The notes under the pieces were generated by a model. The model ran no database searches, was not told the origin of the DNA, and saw only the letters and a list, made by a program, of their open reading frames with translations. The translations under genes and the position numbers were made by a program. Below, piece by piece: positions 8,370 through 17,664 of a DNA stretch of 64,000 bases (the stretch's first letter is position 1; each line of letters starts with the position of its first letter). Origin of the DNA: Candidatus Hydrogenedentota bacterium. GTDB taxonomy: Bacteria; Hydrogenedentota; Hydrogenedentia; Hydrogenedentales; SLHB01. The stretch is taken from assembly GCA_016215105.1 (NCBI GenBank), contig JACRLJ010000106.1, positions 29,923 to 93,922 on the forward strand. The letters run 5' to 3'.

Positions 8370-10663
8370 CTACCTTTCAAGGACAGCGTTGATAACGCGT
8401 TGAACGTCTACGGCGTTGATTTGACCATCGTTGTCTGTGTCGACGTTGAACGCGACCGCTAAACCCAACGCTCCATTGATGACAAGTTGAACGTCGACCG
8501 CGTCGAGTAGATTGTCTAAGTTGACGTCGCCAACCATCCCTGCGGAGACAGGGGTGAGTACAAAGTTGACTTCAATTGAGTCCCCATTGGGTACGGAGTG
8601 GCTGACGGTACTGCTCTGAAAACCTTTGGCGCTTGCGTCAATCGAATAGCGCCCTTCAGGAATCGCAGGGATCGCGTAAAGACCCGCCGCATTCGTCTCC
8701 GTAGAAATATTGGACCGTCCCAAGAGTGTAATCCGCACGTTGGGTATGCCCTCGTTAGTAGCGGACGAAACGGCCGATCCGGCGATCGTCCCAGGGAAAA
8801 TGCCTTTGCTCAGTTGTGTGTCGGCCTCGGAGATCGCCCCGGGATTGAATACCACGTCCTGATCCTTAACGGTGTAATTGGGGAGTCTAAATTGCAGCTT
8901 CACGGACACCGATGCTTTCAGCGTCGGCAGATTGCGAAACGCATATTCGCCATCGCCGCAGGTATAGGTCTCATCCGTTGGCGTTCCATCAATCGAAGCC
9001 ATAACATGCACGCCGACGAGAGGCTTACCGTTATCGACGTCGGTAACGACGCCCCGGATACCTTGCGTGAACGTGGCCAGATTCACTGGAAAATGGACAA
9101 AAACGGTCTTCCCCTCCTCGATAGTGACTGATTTGACGGCGGACTCGTGCGTCGCTGAGTAGAGACGAATGACGTAATTCCCTGGCGCAAGGTTGGGCGC
9201 TTCGAATTCGCCAACTTTGTTGGCGGGTACGATGCGCATGGCTTCGATATCCGGTTCCACATCCGTGATGACGAGCGCGGCGCAGTCCACGAGAGCGCTC
9301 GTCGCGGCGTCTTGCACGACACCGCGCAGGGTCCCCGTAACGGCCGTGGTCGCGAAAAGAATATCCGGATCCGAACCGATGGTGTTGTCGAGCGAATTGT
9401 ATGATCGCCACGCTGCCACCCACGTCCCGCGCCCATCCGTGGTCAAATCCGCTGCCGTATCATGGTCGGACGGGCTGTCCGCCGCAGCGGTCGAATTTAC
9501 GGGTTGGGGCGCGGACCATGTTTCGCCGTTGTCGGCCGAGCAGAGGCTGAATATGTCATAGTCGGCGCCGAACGTTCCGTCAATAGTATCCCCCGTCCAA
9601 AACAACATCAGCCAATTCCCAAGCGTGTCCGTAGCCAGCGCGCTGCACGCGTCCCCTTCCGTATCAGTGTCAAAATGGGGGTGGGGCGGATAGCGTTTCA
9701 CAAATGTAAAATCATTGCTGTAACTCTGGCCGAAATAAATGTCGGTTTCCTCGTTGCCGCAGCAATCACCCCGGCTCCACGTCACCGTCCACGTTCCTTT
9801 CGCATCCGTGGCGAGGCGCGGCTCCAGGTCCCGGCGCGTCGCGCCAATGGTCGTCATGGGATTCGTAAGATAATTCGGTCGTCATAAATACCGTTGAGCG
9901 CGCCGAAGTGCGACCACACGACAAGCCAATTGCCGGCGCCATCTGTGGAAACGCGGGGTTGAACGTTATCCGGCAATGTTCGGGGCGTCGTGATAAGGGT
10001 CGTAGGCGCGCCCCAGGAAACGCCATTGTTCGTCGAACGAGTCCAAAAGATACCCCCTTGCTGCGACCACACCGCTACCCACGTTCCCCGGCCGTCGCTG
10101 GCAGCATGCGGCTGGTCCATTATGCTGACGCTATAGCCGAATGTGGTGGGCACGGGCGTGCTCAAAGCATATGGCGCATTCCAACTCTGCCCGCCGTCCA
10201 CCGATCGCGCGCCCGCGATAAAGGAATTCGTGATGTCACTGCGTACCCAAAACGCAAGCCAAACCGAACTCGACCCCGCCGCGGCAAACGGAGCAGTATC
10301 GTTCGTCGAGTCCGTGCCGGCGTCCGTATTCAATGACGCTACAGCGGACCAACTCGCAGCTTTGTCCGTCGAACGAGCAAACAGAATATCCCAGTCCGTC
10401 TCGTTGCCGACAGTAGACCGATGAGCTTGCCACACCGTGAGCCATGTACCGGCGCCATCATTCCCTATGGCAGGCGCCGAATCGTCAATCTGGAAGTCGT
10501 CAGCGGCGGTCGAGTTTAGCGCCTTCGCGGCTGACCAGTGAATGCCCGCGCCGCTGGCAAAGGTGTTGAGACTAGACAGGATGAACATGCCCCCGAGAAA
10601 CAGGAACCTGTCTCCTATTCTTCCTCGCGTCGTTCTACGTATATGATCCTTCTTACGGTTCAT
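8370..10663 (-). pseudogene. Exported BNR-repeat/dockerin protein split by a frame break
   Basis: Two minus-strand frames together read as one exoprotein. The first (10663 to 9854) has a signal peptide and sialidase-type Asp boxes (STDKAASWS, SVDGGQSWN, STNNGVSWG). The second (9857 to 8370) continues with another Asp box (SADNGETWS), then about three carboxypeptidase-regulatory-like beta-sandwich units, and ends in a type I dockerin with two calcium loops (DVNLDNLLDAVD and DTDNDGQINAVD). The frames overlap by ATGA at the switch. A one-base indel or sequencing error is the simplest explanation; frameshifting or coupled translation is possible but no slippery site is obvious. The start is the ATG at 10663; an upstream TTG would weaken the signal peptide. 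The dockerin suggests anchoring to a cohesin-bearing surface partner, none of which is seen here. Confidence 0.8.
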
Positions 10664-10809
10664 ATCGAGTGTGACACCAGTCCCCAATTGCTTCTGTCGC
10701 GGCTGTCTACAATCGGGCTGAATCAGCGCGCCAGCGCCCCATCGAATACGCTTCTGGCTTCATTATGGGCCGCTGAATGTCGCCTGTCAAGGAGCTAGGG
10801 TTGAACTAT

Positions 10810-10849
10810 CCGCGCCGCGTCAAACGACCGGCTTTCCGTCCGAACTCCT
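10810..10849 (-). promoter_or_regulatory. 40-nt upstream element, copy 2
   Basis: Matches 532-571 at 32 of 40 positions, in the same orientation relative to the downstream minus-strand exported gene (start 10663). It contains TTGACG on the minus strand. Confidence 0.4.
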
Positions 10850-10903
10850 GGATCGAGTGCTGAGATTGAGGGAAACTAGGGGGAATTGGGAAGAGATGTG
10901 ACT

Positions 10904-10933
10904 CGTTCCCACGTTGCGCTTTGGGACGTGAAC
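10904..10933. repeat. Decayed GTTCCCA-type palindrome
   Basis: Carries GTTCCCACGT and a partly complementary ACGTGAAC arm, an imperfect relative of the hairpin at 4401-4423. The rest of 10664-11074 holds no gene. Confidence 0.45.
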
Positions 10934-11074
10934 GCCCAATAAACGGACTGGCGCTGCGATCATGCCAGTTTTGTTTAACCTAGCCGGTGCCGGCGGCGGG
11001 AGAAACTACTACAATTCTGACCAACAGAACTGCTAGATTAACTTGCACTCAGCAGCACGGAGGAACGTAAACTC

Positions 11075-12095
11075 ATGAAGGCCATCCACATCAACGAAAC
11101 CGGCGACCTCAATCGCCTCGTCTACGGCGAAGTCCCTTCTCCTCGCCCCGCGCCTGGAGAAGTCGTTATCAACGTTCGCGCCGCCGCCCTGAACCATCTC
11201 GATATCCGCGTGCGCCGCGGTAGGCCCGGTGTTCCAATTCAAGCCCCTCACGTCCTCGGTAGCGACGCATCTGGAACCATCTCCGAACTCGGCCCAAGTG
11301 TGACCGGCCTGCATATCGGCGACGAGGTAATTCTGAACCCCGGCGTGAGTTGCGGCCATTGCGAGTTCTGTCTGCGCGGCGAGCAAAGTGAGTGCCCCGC
11401 TTTCGGAATCGTCGGCATGAGCCGCCCCGGAACCTTCGCCGAGCAGGTTTCCGTTCCCGCCGTAAACGTCCACCCCAAACCTGCTCACCTCAACTTCGAG
11501 GAAGCCGCCGCGCTCCCCCTAGCCTACGTTACCGCATGGCGTCTCATCATGACGCGAGGCGGTCTCAAGGCCGGTGAAACCGCGCTCATTCACGGTATTG
11601 GAGGCGGCGTGGCCATCGCCGCGCTTCAACTCGCCAAGCTCGCCGGCGCAACCGCTATCGTCACCTCGTCGTCGGACCACAAACTCGCGCGGGCTCGCGC
11701 CCTCGGCGCCGATCACGGCGTCAACTACCGCAAGGTCGGGGACATCGCCACCGAAATAAAGAAGCTCACCGATGGCCGCGGCGTCTGACTCCGTCGGCGG
11801 CGCGACGTGGTCCGTCAATTTCGGTTCCGTGCGGCGCGGCGGACGAATCGTCATCTGCGGCATAACCGCAGGGGCCGAAGTCACCGCCAACTTGTCCCAG
11901 CTCTATTGGAACCAGATTTCCGTCATCGGCTCGACCATGGGTTCCAGCGAAGACTTCCGCAGCATGGTCGCCGCCGTCTCCGCCGCGCAACTGAAGCCCG
12001 TCATTGATTCGAAGTACGCCCTGCGCGATGCGAAGGAGGCCCAATCCCGCATGGAATCCGGCCAACAATTTGGAAAACTGGCCCTCACTCCGTAA
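11075..12095 (+). pseudogene. Zinc-dependent alcohol dehydrogenase (MDR family), frameshifted
   Basis: The first frame (11075-11788) encodes the GroES-like domain with the four structural-zinc cysteines (C93, C96, C99, C107) and the start of the NAD(P)-binding domain (HGIGGGVAIAALQLA). It stops just after LTDGRGV. The other frame (to 12095) resumes at DSVGGATW and completes the C-terminal lobe, ending GKLALTP. Intact relatives have only about three or four residues between these points, so roughly 11 nt are missing. Both halves are otherwise well conserved, so the break is recent or an artefact. A restored protein would be about 340 residues, normal for quinone-oxidoreductase-like dehydrogenases. 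GGAGGA precedes the ATG at 11075. Confidence 0.85.
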
Positions 12096-12144
12096 GTGAA
12101 TTTCGGACTGTCCCGCGGCTGCGGGAGGGAAGGCGTAGCAAGCG

Positions 12145-12780
12145 ATGGAGAGCTTCGTACTCAGACTGCGCGCAGTAATCGAATGCGGCAATGCCGCCCA
12201 CGCATTGAAAGATGTCGAGGGATTCCTGATGGACCCCGAAGGATACGCCCTGATGCTCTTGGCGGCGGAAGGCTACGGAGTCGGCGAAATCCTCGAGGTC
12301 GGCAGCTACATGGGCCGCTCCACCTGCTGGCTAGCCCTCGGAGCCAAACACGCCCACCGCGAGAAGGTCACCGCGGTCGACCATTTCAAAGGCTCTCCCG
12401 AACACCAATCCGGACGTGAGTGCGAAAGCCTTGCCCTCGTCGAAGAAGGAACCACGTTCAACCGTTTCATGGAAAACCTCCGCACTGCCGGTGTCCAGGA
12501 TTACGTCGAGCCTATTATCGCCTCGTCCGAAGAGGCCGTTCGCAATTGGAATAAGCCCATCCGTCTGCTCTTTATCGAGGGCGACCATTCCTACGCAGCG
12601 TCTCGACGCGACTACGAACTCTGGTCCCCGTTTGTCGTCCCCGGCGGGTATATTTGCTTTCACGACATCGGCAATGCCCCAGGTGTGACCCTGTTCCACC
12701 AGGAACTTCTCAAGCAATCCTCGCAATACTCGCATATCGTTTCCGTTGTCAGTTTGTCCGTCCTCCAGAAAAACGCATAG
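12145..12780 (+). CDS. Class I SAM-dependent methyltransferase
   Basis: A 211-residue protein with the Rossmann-like SAM-binding motif I at about residues 49-57 (ILEVGSYMG) and a later acidic strand LLFIEGDHSY followed by a basic helix, as in the Methyltransf_24 type that often modifies sugars or small molecules in glycan and secondary-metabolite loci. The product is cytoplasmic, without membrane spans. A GGGAGGGAAGG purine run lies upstream of the ATG. It follows the broken alcohol dehydrogenase by about 50 nt on the same strand. The acceptor is unknown. Confidence 0.82.
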   Translation: MESFVLRLRAVIECGNAAHALKDVEGFLMDPEGYALMLLAAEGYGVGEILEVGSYMGRSTCWLALGAKHAHREKVTAVDHFKGSPEHQSGRECESLALVEEGTTFNRFMENLRTAGVQDYVEPIIASSEEAVRNWNKPIRLLFIEGDHSYAASRRDYELWSPFVVPGGYICFHDIGNAPGVTLFHQELLKQSSQYSHIVSVVSLSVLQKNA

Positions 12781-12827
12781 CCCCAAGAGGATCCCATGTT
12801 TTCAGATCGGAGACGCGCCTGCTAACA

Positions 12828-12871
12828 TGTCATTCTGAGCGGTAGCGAAGAATCCGCTACCAACGTGCGAG
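12828..12871. repeat. 44-nt dispersed repeat, copy 1 (TGTCATTCTGA type)
   Basis: Begins TGTCATTCTGAGCG, contains GAAGAATCCG and ends CAACGTGCGAG. A second copy lies at 20215-20258 with the same ends and a few central differences. Sequences of this TGTCATTCTGAGCG type are dispersed in several bacterial phyla. Confidence 0.75.
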
Positions 12872-12960
12872 AGCCTTCCGCAGGAAGCAGGGCGTCTGGT
12901 ATGCGCGGACTAAAGCATTCGCAAGGCCATACCCCGCAGGACGCGTCTGGAGGTGACCAA

Positions 12961-14091
12961 ATGGTAACAGACCAACTCGCTGGCAATGATACAACGCCGC
13001 CCGCGCCCTCCATTCTCGTGGTCGAGGACAATATCGCCAGCCAGAGAATTGCCGTTCTAATGCTCCAAAGGCTCGGCTGCCGTTGCGACGTGAGCCACAA
13101 CGGGCTGGAAGCCATCACGGCTACTCTCGCGCGCGGCTATGACCTGGTATTGATGGACCTGCAATTGCCCGACATGTGCGGAGCGGAAGCCGCCCGGCAA
13201 ATCCGCCAGAATGAAAAGGACGGCGTTCGTACCCCGATCGTGGCCATGACTGCCGAGGCGCTTCACGAAGATCGCGAGAAATGCGTCAAAGCCGGCATGG
13301 ATGGCTTCCTGTCAAAGCCGGTCTCACTGGACGCCTTGCGCGAAGCGCTGGCCCGCCACCTATGCGTCAGATCTCCCGCCAAGTCTCGTCCGAGCGAAAC
13401 CGGTGCCTCGGAGCTTGTCGATATCGCGCGCATTCGCAGCGCCGCCAACGGCGATATCGCGCTCGAACGCGAACTCATAGACCTTTTTTTGGCCGACTCC
13501 GAGACACGACTCGACAGTGTCGAGCTAGCTTTGATGGCCCGCAACATCACAATCGCCCGACGCGAGATCCACACCATCAAGGGCGCCAGTGGCAGTGTCG
13601 GCGCGAACGAAATGCAGCAACGAGCGCTCGATCTCGAAGGCCTGAATGACGTTGAACTGGCCGATACGTCACATCCAGCGTTGCGCGCGCTAAACATGGC
13701 GTTTGCGGCCACGCGCGAGTTCCTCCTGCACCACATCGAGGAACGAGAGGCTGCGTCCTCCCAAGTCGCCGACTCGCGCATCGAGACGGTCTTCGCCTAC
13801 GGCACGCTTCTGGACAGCGCCGTGCAGGTCTCATTGTTTGGCAGGATATTGACGGGCGCCTCCGATGCGCTCACGGGATATAAGGCGGCCTCGGTAACCC
13901 AGGACGGTCAAACCTATCCGAATCTGGCGCCAGACAAGGACGGACGAATTAACGGAGTGCTCCTTGAGCTTACTCCTCACGAACTAGCCACGGCCGACGC
14001 CTACGAAGGTGAGCCCTATTCACGGATCAGAGTTCTAACGGACGCCGGAAGAACCGCCTGGCTATACATCGCCGGCGCCCCCGGCGATTGA
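12961..14091 (+). CDS. Response regulator fused to Hpt and GGACT/AIG2-like domain
   Basis: A 376-residue three-domain protein. Residues 17-135 are a receiver domain with acceptor D66 (LVLMDLQLPDM) and the conserved Lys in LSKPV. Residues about 150-260 form an Hpt four-helix unit with H204 in HTIKGASG. Residues about 273-376 match the gamma-glutamylcyclotransferase-like AIG2/GGACT fold, opening FAYGTLLD and with the family's YEGEPYSRIRV. Phosphorelay modules joined to this metabolic fold is unusual. The ATG at 12961 is chosen for the strong GGAGGTGA site five bases upstream; the frame is open to 12865, but that part reads through the intergenic repeat. No kinase is adjacent. Confidence 0.86.
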   Translation: MVTDQLAGNDTTPPAPSILVVEDNIASQRIAVLMLQRLGCRCDVSHNGLEAITATLARGYDLVLMDLQLPDMCGAEAARQIRQNEKDGVRTPIVAMTAEALHEDREKCVKAGMDGFLSKPVSLDALREALARHLCVRSPAKSRPSETGASELVDIARIRSAANGDIALERELIDLFLADSETRLDSVELALMARNITIARREIHTIKGASGSVGANEMQQRALDLEGLNDVELADTSHPALRALNMAFAATREFLLHHIEEREAASSQVADSRIETVFAYGTLLDSAVQVSLFGRILTGASDALTGYKAASVTQDGQTYPNLAPDKDGRINGVLLELTPHELATADAYEGEPYSRIRVLTDAGRTAWLYIAGAPGD

Positions 14092-14129
14092 GCGGTTCTA
14101 GGAAAACCCGAGTCGGGCCGGACGGGGAG

Positions 14130-14149
14130 GGCGAATGTCCTCATTCGCC
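14130..14149. repeat. Dispersed hairpin GGCGAATG-TCCT-CATTCGCC, copy 1
   Basis: A perfect 8-bp stem with TCCT loop, preceded by GGGAG and followed by GG. Identical stems occur at 16840-16859 and 35927-35946, all between genes. Confidence 0.85.
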
Positions 14150-14316
14150 GGCCGCACAGAGATAAATCATTTTGTTAGGCGCTCCCTCCGCATGCTCAAC
14201 CTCATGTTCCCGGTGCGTGTCCAGCCCGCGGCATTCCGCAAGGTGAACTACTGAAGACTTCCGTGCTAACGTGTCCCGCTACGCACAACAGAAAACTCCA
14301 AACAGAAAGGCTCCAA

Positions 14317-16650
14317 ATGACGACGACTTTGGTGGCGCTGCTCATGACCTCAGCGCTGAGCATGGTTCCCAATCCTCAATTTCAATCGGCAAAACCCATC
14401 TGGCCATCCGGACGCGAAGCCGAAAAAAATCTCTGCGTCGGATTTCGCGCTGAGTTCACCGCTGCGGCCGGACAGCGCGTGTCGCTCCGGCTCACGGCCT
14501 CGACGCTCTACCGGCTCTACGTGAACGGCGTTCACACCGGCTACGGCCCCGCGCGCGGACCACATGGATTCTATCGTCTCGACGAACTCGACATCACGGA
14601 CCGCCTCGCGCCCGGCGCCAACGTTGTCGCCGTTGAAGTCGCCGGATACAACGTCAACAGCTACTACCTCATCGATCAGCCCTCGTTCCTCCAGGCTGAA
14701 GTAACGTCAAACGGAAAGGTCATCGCTTCCACCGCCGGTGACGGAGCGCAATTCATCGCCCACATCCTCACCGAACGCGTGCAAAAAGCCCAGCGCTACA
14801 GTTTCCAGCGGCCCTTCGCAGAGGTTTATCACCTCGCTCCGGGTTACGACGCATGGCGCGTCTCCGGTTCGCCCGCCCCGCCCGCGGTCGAGTGCGCAGT
14901 CCAACCCGCCAAATCGCTGTTGACGCGTGGCGTGCCCTATCCCACGTTCACCGCGCGCCCGGCAATATGGGACATCGCGTCGGGCAGCGCCGAAGCAGGC
15001 GCCAAGCCGGAAAAACCATGGGCGGACCGTGTACTTACCGGCATTAGCGACAAAGTCAAAGGCTATCCGCAGTCCGAACTCGAGGTAATTCCATCCCTGG
15101 ATCTACAGGCCGTTCACAACTCATCGACCCCGGCGATTAATCAGCCCCTGGATTCGGGGCGCCCCATCACCCTAGGCCCCAACTCCTTTCACATCGTAGA
15201 CTTTGGCGTGAACTATACCGGCTTCATCGGAGTGCGCATCACCGCGCGTAAACCCACCCGTCTCTACCTCACGTTCGACGAAATCCTCTCCGACAACGAC
15301 GTGAACTTCATGCGTATGGGCTGCGTCAACATTATCCAGCTCGACATCGCCCCCGGAACCCCGGTCCAATTGACCGCCACCCCGTCCGACATCCACTTCG
15401 AATCCTACGAGCCCTACACCTTCCGTTACCTCAAGGCCATCGTCCTCGACGGCGACTGCGACATCACCTCGCTCACCGTCCGCGATTACACCAACCCCGA
15501 TGTCTACCAGGCCCACTTCGCGTGCAGCGACCCGCGCCTCAACACCCTTTTCAACGCCGGACGAGAAACGTATCGCCAAAACGCCGTCGACGTCTTCACC
15601 GACTGCCCCTCCCGCGAACGCGCCGGATGGCTCTGCGACAGCTTTTTCACCGCACGCGTCGAGCCCGACCTTTCCGGGACGACCGCCGTCGAAAAGAACT
15701 TCTTCGAGAACTTCCTCCTTCCCCCGAAGTTCGAGCATCTCCCCGGCGGCATGCTCCCCATGTGTTACCCCTCTGACCACAACGACGGCGTGTTTATCCC
15801 CAACTGGGCCCTGTGGTTCGTCGTTCAACTCGACGAATACCGCGCGCGTAGCGGCGACACCGCCTTCATCGAGTGGTCCAAAGCCAACGAGTTCGTCCAG
15901 GATGTGAACTACCCCAGCAACATGCTCTACGCCAAAGCCCTCGAATGCGCTGGACGTCTCTACAACGCGCCTGACCTCACCGCAGAAGCCGCCCGCATAC
16001 GCGACGTCATCCGTCAACAATCCTTCGATGGTCAGTTCTTCGTCGACAACGCCCTGCGCAAAGACGGTAAACTCGAAATAACCAAGAATCGCAGCGAAGT
16101 CTGCCAATACTTCGCCTTCTTCTTCGACGTGGCCACACCGGCCTCACAGCCGGATTTGTGGAAAGCGCTCACCGAACAGTTCGGCCCGGACCGCAAGAAC
16201 ACCAAGGCCTTCCCCGAGATCCACGCCGCCAATTCCTTCGTCGGCAACATGCTCCGCTTCGAGATCCTCTCCCGCTACGGCAAGTCCCAGCAAATCCTCC
16301 AGGAATCCATCGGCTATCTCCTCTACATGGCCGAGCGCACCGGAACACTATGGGAAAACGACGGCCCCTACGCGAGTTGCGACCACGGCTTCGCGTCCCA
16401 CATCGTCCACACCCTCTACCGCGACGTCCTCGGCGCATATTCCGTTGACACCGTAAACAAGGTCGTCCACCTCCGCTTCTCCGGCCTCGACCTTACCTGG
16501 TGCGAAGGCCGCATCCCCGTCCCCGGCGGCGCCATCGACCTCCACTGGTGGAAAGATAACGACACGCTCAACTACCGCGTTACTGCCCCGGCTGGCTACA
16601 AAGTTGAGACCGAAAATACCGGCGCACTCAAGCTCGTGCGCCATCCATAA
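14317..16650 (+). CDS. Alpha-L-rhamnosidase-like glycoside hydrolase (GH78)
   Basis: A 777-residue protein. An N-terminal beta-sandwich substrate module (LYRLYVNGVHTGYGPARGP) is followed by a concanavalin-like region (EPYTFRYLKAI) and the (alpha/alpha)6 catalytic domain with the GH78 signature DCPSRERAGWLCDS starting at D429; E434 would be the general acid. It would release terminal L-rhamnose from plant or bacterial glycans. The ATG at 14317 has an AGAAAGG site; the following hydrophobic residues suggest an export signal, although it lacks basic n-region residues. Length and domain order are normal for the family. A C-terminal beta-domain closes the protein. Confidence 0.88.
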   Translation: MTTTLVALLMTSALSMVPNPQFQSAKPIWPSGREAEKNLCVGFRAEFTAAAGQRVSLRLTASTLYRLYVNGVHTGYGPARGPHGFYRLDELDITDRLAPGANVVAVEVAGYNVNSYYLIDQPSFLQAEVTSNGKVIASTAGDGAQFIAHILTERVQKAQRYSFQRPFAEVYHLAPGYDAWRVSGSPAPPAVECAVQPAKSLLTRGVPYPTFTARPAIWDIASGSAEAGAKPEKPWADRVLTGISDKVKGYPQSELEVIPSLDLQAVHNSSTPAINQPLDSGRPITLGPNSFHIVDFGVNYTGFIGVRITARKPTRLYLTFDEILSDNDVNFMRMGCVNIIQLDIAPGTPVQLTATPSDIHFESYEPYTFRYLKAIVLDGDCDITSLTVRDYTNPDVYQAHFACSDPRLNTLFNAGRETYRQNAVDVFTDCPSRERAGWLCDSFFTARVEPDLSGTTAVEKNFFENFLLPPKFEHLPGGMLPMCYPSDHNDGVFIPNWALWFVVQLDEYRARSGDTAFIEWSKANEFVQDVNYPSNMLYAKALECAGRLYNAPDLTAEAARIRDVIRQQSFDGQFFVDNALRKDGKLEITKNRSEVCQYFAFFFDVATPASQPDLWKALTEQFGPDRKNTKAFPEIHAANSFVGNMLRFEILSRYGKSQQILQESIGYLLYMAERTGTLWENDGPYASCDHGFASHIVHTLYRDVLGAYSVDTVNKVVHLRFSGLDLTWCEGRIPVPGGAIDLHWWKDNDTLNYRVTAPAGYKVETENTGALKLVRHP

Positions 16651-16709
16651 TTCGAAGATGATTGGACGCCACTGCCTAGCCGCGGCTTACCTCGGTTGAG
16701 GCGCCACCC

Positions 16710-16772
16710 CTATCCGACCTATCCGACCTATCCGACCTATCCGACCTATCCGACCTATCCGACCTATCCGAC
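16710..16772. repeat. Seven perfect copies of CTATCCGAC
   Basis: Seven uninterrupted 9-bp units between the GH78 gene and a pilin-like gene. The unit differs by one base from the CTGTCCGAC units at 1850-1890. Open frames through it encode Tyr-Pro-Thr repeats and are not believed to be genes. Confidence 0.95.
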
Positions 16773-16839
16773 CCGTCCCAGTACGCCCGCGCTCGATGAG
16801 CGCGAGCCGCCGGGGCGCCAGAAATGCAGAGAGCGGGAG

Positions 16840-16859
16840 GGCGAATGTCCTCATTCGCC
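16840..16859. repeat. Dispersed hairpin GGCGAATG-TCCT-CATTCGCC, copy 2
   Basis: Same stem and loop as at 14130, with flanks GGGAG and GGTCGGAGCGC. The second flank is nearly shared with the copy at 35927. Confidence 0.85.
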
Positions 16860-16990
16860 GGTCGGAGCGCAAAGATCGGTACCTATTCAATTGTGTCCTC
16901 AGAAGCCACAGCGAGGAATCTACTCGCGCGACACCCACGACGGTCGCTTTCGTCGTAGACTAACCGCGCGCAGCCCTGCACGGGGCGGCG

Positions 16991-17527
16991 TCAACGTCCT
17001 TGCTCAACGGGAGTCGAAGACACGGTCGGTAACGTCCCATCCGCCGTGTACCGAATAATGCCCGATTCATCTAGATAATAGCGGAGATACCCTGTACGTC
17101 CAGGCGACAAAGGGTCCGCCAGTACGCGATACGCGGGCTTGGTGTCTCCTTTCTGTTGAGTAACGACTACCGTGAACACGTAACCATTCTTTTCCCCGGC
17201 GCCAAGAGTCGTGTCACTCAAAGCCGGCGCCTTACCCATACCGTCCAGATTCAGCAATTGCTCGAGTGTTCCGTAATCACCAACACCGTCCTTGTCGGAG
17301 TCCGCATAACAGGACGCTTGAAACTTCGTCTCCGCAATGTAAAGACTATGCAAGACACCCAAAGCGCTCAGTTCGTTCTTCCCCAATACCTGACGTCTTA
17401 TCTCCACCTGAATCTGCGACCAGAGTAACGCAATGGCCCCGCCCATCAGAATCACAAGAATGACGAGCAGGACCATGACAGCCACGGTCCATCCTGGCAG
17501 TCGCGTCTCGCGCACTGTATGGCTCAT
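16991..17527 (-). CDS. Pilin-like membrane-anchored protein
   Basis: A 178-residue protein with one N-terminal hydrophobic helix (about residues 14-35) and an exported globular part, the layout of type IV pilin-like or pseudopilin proteins. The canonical G-FTLIE cleavage motif is absent. The exported part has a calcium-loop-like DSDKDGVGDYGTLEQLL and a closing beta-rich segment around PGRTGYLRYYLDESG, as in pilin-like proteins of planctomycete relatives that carry a product-description tail. GGGGAGG precedes the ATG at 17527. The function is not established; it could be a surface protein or part of a secretion pseudopilus. Confidence 0.68.
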   Translation of the reverse strand: MSHTVRETRLPGWTVAVMVLLVILVILMGGAIALLWSQIQVEIRRQVLGKNELSALGVLHSLYIAETKFQASCYADSDKDGVGDYGTLEQLLNLDGMGKAPALSDTTLGAGEKNGYVFTVVVTQQKGDTKPAYRVLADPLSPGRTGYLRYYLDESGIIRYTADGTLPTVSSTPVEQGR

Positions 17528-17664
17528 TCTGACCTCCCCGTATTACTTACCGTCATTCAGGAAGCGCAAGTAAACAGCGCCTCTAAAATGTAGTCTGCCA
17601 AAACACGCATTCACACTAGCACACCGCCAACCTGAATCCGTGCGCCCCAATCCGAGAGTGTAGG

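Noticed and set aside
16696..17058. Frame encoding Tyr-Pro-Thr repeats
   Set aside because: It is only the translation of the 9-bp tandem repeat followed by intergenic sequence.
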